From positions 1 to 54,205 of the forward strand of contig CABUUJ010000006.1 of the NCBI GenBank assembly GCA_902494715.1: a DNA stretch of 54,205 bases. Reading direction: 5' to 3'. Positions 48,589 through 54,205 of this stretch are shown piece after piece (the stretch's first letter is position 1; each line of letters begins with the position of its first letter). This DNA comes from an uncultured Collinsella sp. Its GTDB lineage: Bacteria > Actinomycetota > Coriobacteriia > Coriobacteriales > Coriobacteriaceae. A model generated the notes under the pieces. The model had not been told where the DNA came from. It saw only the letters and a list, made by a program, of their open reading frames with translations, and made no database searches. A program made the position numbers and the translations under genes.

Positions 48589-50019
48589 ATGGCTTTCCGT
48601 AATGACTTCCTGTGGGGCGGCGCGACGGCTGCCAACCAGTGCGAGGGCGCCTACGACGTGGACGGCCGCGGCCTTGCCAACGTGGACGTGGCTCCGCACG
48701 GCCCCGAGCGCTATGCGGTGGTTTCCGGCCAGCGCAAGATGCTCGACTTTGAGGACGGCTATTACTATCCCGCGCAGACCGGCATCGATTTCTATCACCA
48801 CTACAAAGAGGACATCGCCCTCTTTGCCGAGATGGGCTTTAAAACCTTCCGTATGAGCCTGGCTTGGACCCGCATTTTCCCCAACGGCGACGAGACCGAG
48901 CCCAACGAGGCTGGCCTGGCCTTCTACGAGGACGTATTCCGCGAGTGTCAGGCGCACGGCATCGAGCCGCTCGTGACCATCACGCACTTCGACTGCCCGA
49001 TTCACCTCATCAAGGAGTACGGCGGCTGGCGCAACCGCAAGCTCATCGACTTCTACAAGAACCTCGCGACCACGATTTTCACCCGCTACAAGGGCCTGGT
49101 GAAGTACTGGCTTACCTTCAACGAGATCAATATGATCCTGCACCTGCCGTTTATGGGTGCCGGTCTGGTCTTTGAGGAGGGCGAGAACAAGGAGGCCGTC
49201 GAGTACCTGGCCGCTCACAACGAGCTCGTCGCCAGCGCTTGGGCAACCAAGATTGCCCACGAGATCGACCCCGAGATCAAGATCGGCTGCATGCTCGCCG
49301 CAGGTAGCTGCTACCCCTACAGCTGCCGTCCGGGCGATGTGCGCCAGGCGCAGCTCGACAACCAGGACAATTACTTCTTCGTCGACGTTCAGAGCCGTGG
49401 CTACTACCCGGCCTATGCCGTCAAGAAGCTCGAGCGCCTGGGCATCGATGTGGGCATGACGGACGAGGACCGCGAGATCCTGGCCGCCAACACCGTCGAC
49501 TTCATTAGCTTTAGCTATTACAGCACCCGTTGCTCCGCCGGTGCCGATAACCCCGATGTCGAGCGCACCCAGGGTAACGCCTTCGCCGGCGCCAAGAACC
49601 CCTACCTGCAGGAGAGCCAGTGGGGCTGGGCCATCGATCCACTGGGCTTCCGCATTACGCTCAACGACCTGTACGACCGTTATCAGAAGCCGCTGTTTGT
49701 GGTTGAGAACGGCCTGGGCGCCAAGGATGTTGTCGAGGAGGATGGCTCCATCAACGACGACTACCGTATCGACTACCTGCGCCAGCATATCGCCGCGATG
49801 CGCGATGCGGTGACCGAGGACGGCGTTGACCTGCTGGGCTACACCACCTGGGGTCCGATCGACCTGGTGTCTGCCGGCACGGGCGAGATGTCCAAGCGCT
49901 ATGGCTTTATCTATGTGGATCGCGACGATGCGGGCAACGGCACCCTCAAGCGTTCCAAGAAGAAGAGCTTCGACTGGTACAAGAAGGTTATCGCCACCAA
50001 CGGCGAAGATTTGGCCTAG
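48589..50019 (+). CDS. 6-phospho-beta-glucosidase (GH1)
   Basis: A 476-residue glycoside hydrolase family 1 enzyme. The acid/base Glu is in LTFNEIN (~170) and the nucleophile Glu in LFVVENGLG (~370). The stretch SAGTGEMSKRYGF near the C-terminus carries the Ser, Lys and Tyr that bind the 6-phosphate in BglA/AscB-type enzymes. A phosphorylated disaccharide such as cellobiose-6-phosphate or salicin-6-phosphate is therefore the expected substrate. The matching PTS permease is not in the window. AAAGGA lies 8 bases before the ATG. Confidence 0.9.
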   Translation: MAFRNDFLWGGATAANQCEGAYDVDGRGLANVDVAPHGPERYAVVSGQRKMLDFEDGYYYPAQTGIDFYHHYKEDIALFAEMGFKTFRMSLAWTRIFPNGDETEPNEAGLAFYEDVFRECQAHGIEPLVTITHFDCPIHLIKEYGGWRNRKLIDFYKNLATTIFTRYKGLVKYWLTFNEINMILHLPFMGAGLVFEEGENKEAVEYLAAHNELVASAWATKIAHEIDPEIKIGCMLAAGSCYPYSCRPGDVRQAQLDNQDNYFFVDVQSRGYYPAYAVKKLERLGIDVGMTDEDREILAANTVDFISFSYYSTRCSAGADNPDVERTQGNAFAGAKNPYLQESQWGWAIDPLGFRITLNDLYDRYQKPLFVVENGLGAKDVVEEDGSINDDYRIDYLRQHIAAMRDAVTEDGVDLLGYTTWGPIDLVSAGTGEMSKRYGFIYVDRDDAGNGTLKRSKKKSFDWYKKVIATNGEDLA

Positions 50020-50048
50020 GCTTTCCCGATAACCGTAGCCTCCTGACC

Positions 50049-50087
50049 AAGGCGCCCGGCGAGCAGTTAATGCTTGCCGGGCGCCTT
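50049..50087 (+). terminator. Hairpin after the glucosidase gene
   Basis: AAGGCGCCCGGC (50049-50060) pairs perfectly with GCCGGGCGCCTT (50076-50087), with an inner GAGCA/TGCTT stem. No T tract follows. Confidence 0.65.
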
Positions 50088-50139
50088 GCCGTCTGCGGAT
50101 TTTGGGACATGCGGCCCGCTTTTTCGACCCATCTATCGG

Positions 50140-50145
50140 TACACT
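50140..50145 (+). promoter_or_regulatory. -10 box of the signalling operon
   Basis: TACACT lies 9 bases before the ATG at 50155, so the mRNA leader would be zero to three bases long. No ribosome site is seen between them. Confidence 0.4.
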
Positions 50146-50154
50146 AAAAGCACT

Positions 50155-52038
50155 ATGGGTACCCGCGAGCGACATATCGGCCACGCGGCCGCCCGATCCG
50201 CTCCCGTGGCGGATCCCAGGGGCGGCAGGCTCTTCGCCATGCCGCGATTCCTTGTTGGCATAACACATCAGGTGTACCGCCACCGCGTCTTTGCTATCGC
50301 CGGTGTCATCACCGCGCTGTTCCTCATGCTTTTGGCAGTCTTGCCGGCGCTGTTCGCCTTCGACCCCAAACTTTCTAACGCCGTGCCCGCCTATAGCGAG
50401 GTGTCCGAAGAGGTCGTGGATGCGCTCGTCCATTCGAGCTCTCTCCCGCTGCTTGTCGCCGCAATTTTATTTTCGATCTGGGGCGTATCGGTCTATCTGC
50501 GCTGTTTGGACTATGTGTTGCGCCGCCGCCTTGTTGCCATCGCCTCCATCTGCGCCCTGTGGATGATCGAAGTCATTCTCAAGTACAAGTCGTTCACGCC
50601 GTTCTATGCCACCGTGCTGTGGTACCTGTACTACGTGCCCATGACGCTCATTCCGCTGCTCTACCAGTTGTGCGGTCTGCGCCTTGCGGGCCTGGAGCAA
50701 CACCGCCTGGGTCGCCGCTACTGCGCTGCGCTGTGGATTGTGGCCATCCTGCTTATCGGATTTGTGCTCACCAACGATTTTCACCAGCAGGTCTTTCGCT
50801 TTGACCGCACAAGTGACACCTGGAGCAACGATTACACGTACGGCTGGGGTTATTTCGCCGTTCTCGTGTGGACGGCCTTTAACTTTGTGGCCTTTTTTAT
50901 CCTGGTGGGCCGGTCCTCGTCCTTTCGCATCCAACGTTTCTCGGGCACGGCGGCGCTCGTGCTGCTGGGCGGCGCGTTCTTTGCCATCTCATATGCGTTG
51001 CGCGTGCCCTGGGCATGGAGGCTCAACTTCTCGCTCATCTATTGCGTCTTGTGTGTGGTGGCGATGAAAATCTGTCTCGATTGCGGTGTCATTCCGTCAT
51101 ATCACGACATCGCCGGCATCTTCGACACCTTGCCGCTCGACCTCAAAGTTCTAACGCGCGACCTGCAGGAAGTCTATGCCACGCTAGTGTCAAAGCCAAT
51201 GCCGGTAGGCGTGTGCGAAGAGCTGCGAGCCCAGGAGCACGGGCATGCTCATGCCTTTGCCGTGGAGTCCAATCCCGATGTAATGTACCGAGCCTTTCCA
51301 CTGCTGGGCGGATCGGCCCTGCTTGCCCAAGACGTGTCGGATCTCAACGAGCTTAACCGTGAACTGGCACACCGTCGCATGGAGCTGCAGCGTCAAAACG
51401 AGCTGCTCGCTGCCGACTACGACCTTAAGACGCACCTGGCAGATCAAGAGGCCGAGACCTTGCTGGTCCAAGACGTGGACCAGGCGCTTGCCCGCGCGCT
51501 CGAAGGGATGTACGACCTGCTGAGCTCGCTGCCGCCGTTGACCGACGAAACGTCTTCGCACGAGCGTTACCGCATGTTGCAGCGCGCCAAGATGCTTGTC
51601 GCCTATTGCAAGCGCAAGGGATCGCTCACGTTGGCGCAGCACGGGGAGAGCGGTTTTGATCGCGACCGCATTCAGCTCATCGCCAACGAGCTCGCAAGCG
51701 ACCTGCGCACCATCGATATCGATTGCGCCTCGATTATCGCCATACGGCGCCCGTTGCACGCCAGTATGGTAAGCGCCCTGTACGACTGCGTGTATGACTT
51801 TGCGTTTTTTGCCTACACCACCGACCATCCGGCGCTTATGTATCACTTGGGCGACCATGACCGATGCAGTGTCGAGCTGCGCGCCACGCTTTTTTCCAAC
51901 GATGATGCAGATCTTTCGCAGACGCCCGCTGCGCAAGAGCTCGAAAGCGCTCTGCAAGGGCGCAACGTGGCATACCGCCTTGAGGGCGAGCCCGGCCAGC
52001 TGCGCATGATCGTCTTGATGCCGAGGGCGGGTGAGTGA
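50155..52038 (+). CDS. 7TM sensor protein with no recognisable kinase core
   Basis: A 627-residue membrane protein. Seven helices (~35-310) match the histidine-kinase N-terminal 7TM domain, with YYVPMTLIPLLYQLCGL and LTNDFHQQVFRFD. A linker or PAS-like region (~320-410) and a coiled coil (~415-460) follow. The last ~160 residues have neither an H-box nor the N, G1 and G2 boxes of an ATPase domain, so it probably cannot phosphorylate. Histidine kinase and regulator genes follow (2-base gap, then a 4-base overlap), so it likely works as their sensor. The start is uncertain; ATG 50239 with GGCAGG upstream is an alternative. Confidence 0.75.
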   Translation: MGTRERHIGHAAARSAPVADPRGGRLFAMPRFLVGITHQVYRHRVFAIAGVITALFLMLLAVLPALFAFDPKLSNAVPAYSEVSEEVVDALVHSSSLPLLVAAILFSIWGVSVYLRCLDYVLRRRLVAIASICALWMIEVILKYKSFTPFYATVLWYLYYVPMTLIPLLYQLCGLRLAGLEQHRLGRRYCAALWIVAILLIGFVLTNDFHQQVFRFDRTSDTWSNDYTYGWGYFAVLVWTAFNFVAFFILVGRSSSFRIQRFSGTAALVLLGGAFFAISYALRVPWAWRLNFSLIYCVLCVVAMKICLDCGVIPSYHDIAGIFDTLPLDLKVLTRDLQEVYATLVSKPMPVGVCEELRAQEHGHAHAFAVESNPDVMYRAFPLLGGSALLAQDVSDLNELNRELAHRRMELQRQNELLAADYDLKTHLADQEAETLLVQDVDQALARALEGMYDLLSSLPPLTDETSSHERYRMLQRAKMLVAYCKRKGSLTLAQHGESGFDRDRIQLIANELASDLRTIDIDCASIIAIRRPLHASMVSALYDCVYDFAFFAYTTDHPALMYHLGDHDRCSVELRATLFSNDDADLSQTPAAQELESALQGRNVAYRLEGEPGQLRMIVLMPRAGE

Positions 52039-52040
52039 CG

Positions 52041-53534
52041 ATGCAGATTTCGCTCATTCTTCCCCAAATCGTTGCGCTCGATGTTGTCTTTGCTCTGGCT
52101 GCGTGTCTGCAGACGATCCACGTCCCGCTCATCGCATCGCGCCGCTCGTCCTATAACCGTAAGGTGATTTGTGCCTACGAGGCGAGCCTTGTGCTTCACC
52201 TAGTTATTTCGGCGCTCATCTTGTTCGCGTCGTCCGGCTCATATCTGATGGCGCCGCTTGACGTTTGTGCCAGGGCAATGGGCGGAGCGCTGTGGCTCAA
52301 TGCCGCAATCTTTGCCTACGGCGTGGTGCTTATGGTGCATTATCGTCGCCCCGTCATGCTGGCCGAGCTGCTGCTCATTGCCGCTGTTACACCGCCGGTG
52401 GTTTTTGCCATGGGCTCGGCGTGGACCGTTGTCCTTATCGCAGAGGGAGCGTTCTTCCTGTTCCGTTCCGTCGCGGCGCTCTTGATGGACGTCCGTAACC
52501 GCCAGGAGGACATCACCATGTTCTCGACGATCGAGACCATCAACGTGATTCCCGTGGGCATCCTGTATCTAGACCCGAGGGGCCGTCCGCTGCTCATGAA
52601 CCGCTGCATGCGCAAAAACCTGGTGGAGCTTCATATGCCCACCGACCTAGGCGATATGAGCGGTACATGGAACGACCTGCGCAAACTCAGCATGCAAATG
52701 CCCGAAAGCAGCCAGAACCGCGTGCGGATTAATCTGGACCGCTTTGGTGAGGCGCGGGCGGTGGTCGAGGTTTCTCCCGCCGAGATTCGCTTGTTTGTGC
52801 ACGATGACGTTATGGTTTCGGGCCGCCTCTTCGAGCGCATTATCGGCCTGGATGTAACAGAGTATGCGCATGCTCATGATCGCCTGGCGCAAGCCAACCA
52901 CCTGCTTGAGCTTGCGGGCCAAGAGCTCCAAACCCAGATCGAAGAAGTCAAAAAAGTTGCTGACAATGCGGCATATCTGCGTATGCGCGCTCGCGTGCAC
53001 GACGTGATCGGGCAGCGCCTGTCCATCCTCCATCGTTATCTGGAGGAGGGGCGCCTGGATGACGAGTCACTCGAGCAGGTCGACCCGCTGCTGCGCTCAA
53101 TCGCTGCCGATCTGCGCAGCGGGGGCGACACCGAACCGGCAGAGCAACTGGGCGATATCGTCCATGCTTTTGATCTGGTGAGCGTGCAGATCGATGTAGA
53201 GGGGTTGCTTCCCGAGGATGCGCGCGTTGCCGCGGCGTTTTCGCAGATTATCCGTGAGGCCTCGACCAACGCCACCAAGCATGCGCAGGCCCACCAGGTC
53301 CAGGTACACCTATGGCAGGAGGGGCATGGCGGCGATACCGTCGCACTCATGACCATCTCCAATGACGGTGCGCCTGCCCCCGTATCGTATCGCGAGGGAA
53401 CGGGTATCCCAGGTATGAGGCATGTCGCGCAAGATCTGGGCGGCAGCCTGGAAGTCCATACCGCCCCGCCTTTTACGCTTGCGGTATCCATCCCGTTGAA
53501 CTCCAGCGCCACGGTCCAAAGGAGAAGCTCATGA
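52041..53534 (+). CDS. Sensor histidine kinase of the 7TM-linked operon
   Basis: A 497-residue kinase. About six helices (1-150) are followed by a PAS-like segment (~165-270, NVIPVGILYLDPRGRPLLMN), a coiled coil (~285-310) and the H-box RMRARVHDVIGQRLSILHRY (~315). The ATPase domain shows IIREASTNATKHA, SNDGAP and GTGIPGMRHVAQDLGG. This is a NarL-partner-like kinase with a diverged DHp. ATG 52041 has GGTGAG upstream; GTG 52035 overlapping the previous stop is possible. The end overlaps the regulator start (ATGA). Confidence 0.83.
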   Translation: MQISLILPQIVALDVVFALAACLQTIHVPLIASRRSSYNRKVICAYEASLVLHLVISALILFASSGSYLMAPLDVCARAMGGALWLNAAIFAYGVVLMVHYRRPVMLAELLLIAAVTPPVVFAMGSAWTVVLIAEGAFFLFRSVAALLMDVRNRQEDITMFSTIETINVIPVGILYLDPRGRPLLMNRCMRKNLVELHMPTDLGDMSGTWNDLRKLSMQMPESSQNRVRINLDRFGEARAVVEVSPAEIRLFVHDDVMVSGRLFERIIGLDVTEYAHAHDRLAQANHLLELAGQELQTQIEEVKKVADNAAYLRMRARVHDVIGQRLSILHRYLEEGRLDDESLEQVDPLLRSIAADLRSGGDTEPAEQLGDIVHAFDLVSVQIDVEGLLPEDARVAAAFSQIIREASTNATKHAQAHQVQVHLWQEGHGGDTVALMTISNDGAPAPVSYREGTGIPGMRHVAQDLGGSLEVHTAPPFTLAVSIPLNSSATVQRRSS

Positions 53535-54151
53535 TCCGCGTGTTAATCGTCGAAGACCAGGCTATCTTGCGCGAGAGCCTCGCGCGCTCCGTCGGTGACC
53601 AGCCCGACATGACCGTTGTCGCCGCGATCGCCGACGCCTCGGATGCCTTGGACGTTGTGCTCAAGGAGCACCCGGACATGATACTGATGGACGTGTGCAC
53701 CGAGCACGATTCCAACGGCATCGTGGCAGCGGCGCGCATTAAAGAACAACTGCCCGAGTGTCGCATCATTATCATGACCGGCATGCCCGAGATCACCTTT
53801 GTCGATCAGGCGCGTGCGGCCGGTGTCGACAGCTTTGTGTACAAGAACGTCGGTATCGACGAACTGTTCGCTGTGATGCGCTCCACGCTGGCGGGCTACC
53901 GCACGTTTCCCAAGCCGCCCGAAAGCATTTTTTCGGGCACGGCAGCCCTCGACGACGTCGAGCTGTCGATTTTGCGCCTTGCCTGCGAGGGTAAAAGCCG
54001 CCGCGAGATTGCGGCCGAGCTGTTTATGAGTGAGGGCACCATCAAACGCCGTATCTCGGAGATTCTCAATAAGACCGGCTATGACAACATCATGCGCCTG
54101 GCCGTGCGCGCAGTAACGGAGGGCAGCATCGTTCCCAACATGGAGCGCTAG
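53531..54151 (+). CDS. NarL/LuxR-family response regulator of the 7TM-linked operon
   Basis: A 206-residue regulator. The receiver has E8/D9, the phosphorylation site D54 in LMDVCTEH and the Lys in FVYKN. The LuxR-type HTH (~140-195) reads LDDVELSILRLACEGKSRRE, then GTIKRRISEILNKTG. Its ATG overlaps the kinase stop by four bases. Targets are unknown. Confidence 0.9.
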   Translation: MIRVLIVEDQAILRESLARSVGDQPDMTVVAAIADASDALDVVLKEHPDMILMDVCTEHDSNGIVAAARIKEQLPECRIIIMTGMPEITFVDQARAAGVDSFVYKNVGIDELFAVMRSTLAGYRTFPKPPESIFSGTAALDDVELSILRLACEGKSRREIAAELFMSEGTIKRRISEILNKTGYDNIMRLAVRAVTEGSIVPNMER

Positions 54152-54182
54152 CGCTCGTTACGCATCGGCATAAAGCGGCGGG

Positions 54183-54205
54183 GCCGCAGGATCATTTCCT
54201 GCGGC
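54183..54205 (+). terminator. Terminator stem of the signalling operon (cut by the window end)
   Basis: GCCGCAGG (54183-54190) pairs perfectly with CCTGCGGC (54198-54205) around ATCATTT. Any T tract lies outside the window. Confidence 0.65.

Noticed and set aside
48375..48635. An 86-codon minus-strand frame ending in the same peptide as the ATPase
   Set aside because: The shared ending comes from the duplicated repeat, and the rest runs antisense to the start of the glucosidase gene.

Overview
The window is 54.2 kb of GC-rich bacterial chromosome. Gene content points to Coriobacteriia (Actinomycetota), most likely a gut Collinsella-like anaerobe. The evidence is a six-function Ech-type energy-converting [NiFe] hydrogenase, an LPxTG-anchored giant pilin-domain adhesin, an Nramp-related Mg2+ transporter of the kind known from Eggerthella, LuxS, and strong GC codon bias that leaves long open shadow frames on the opposite strand. 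The species call is inference from content; no database search was possible.

Layout. 1-3316: the 5' part of coaX (minus strand), an initiator tRNA with its own promoter and terminator, three palindromic repeats, and an Old Yellow Enzyme-type Fe-S flavoenzyme. 3757-4161: an orphan helix-turn-helix gene after an AT-rich gap. 4448-10104: the Ech hydrogenase operon, with the antiporter-like and NuoH-like membrane subunits fused in one 960-residue protein. 10824-19265: a 2813-residue cell-wall adhesin (VWA head, 16 isopeptide pilin domains, LPTTG anchor), flanked on each side by a pair of ~155-160 bp nested palindromic elements. 19863-28677: a NarL-type two-component system divergent from an ABC-2 exporter, then a MacB/FtsX-type ABC system. 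28974-37247: a DUF362 ferredoxin-like protein, an alpha/beta hydrolase, TrhA, a CNNM/CorC-type protein, a stand-alone cyanophycin-synthetase N-domain protein, a YtxH/PRC-barrel pair and a polysaccharide deacetylase relative that has lost catalytic residues.

37248-40680 is the locus I find most interesting. A roughly 200-nt structured leader with mutually exclusive stems and a short upstream reading frame precedes a PRC/MgtE-N/CBS membrane protein without a recognisable MgtE pore. That gene is followed 8 bp later by an Nramp-related magnesium transporter, which suggests a magnesium sensor plus transporter unit under leader control. 40681-46980: a transposon-like inverted-repeat element, an OafA-type O-acyltransferase, ribokinase plus nucleoside hydrolase, LuxS, and a DUF4867 protein with a perfect operator-like dyad. 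46927-48437: an AAA-type ATPase gene inserted between two ~168 bp direct repeats that duplicate the end of the DUF4867 gene. 48589-54205: a GH1 6-phospho-beta-glucosidase and a three-gene signalling operon (7TM sensor without a kinase core, histidine kinase, response regulator).

At least five dispersed repeat families occupy the intergenic spaces, so most apparent empty gaps are made of repeats. Coordinates of starts were chosen from ribosome binding sites and are stated where alternatives exist.
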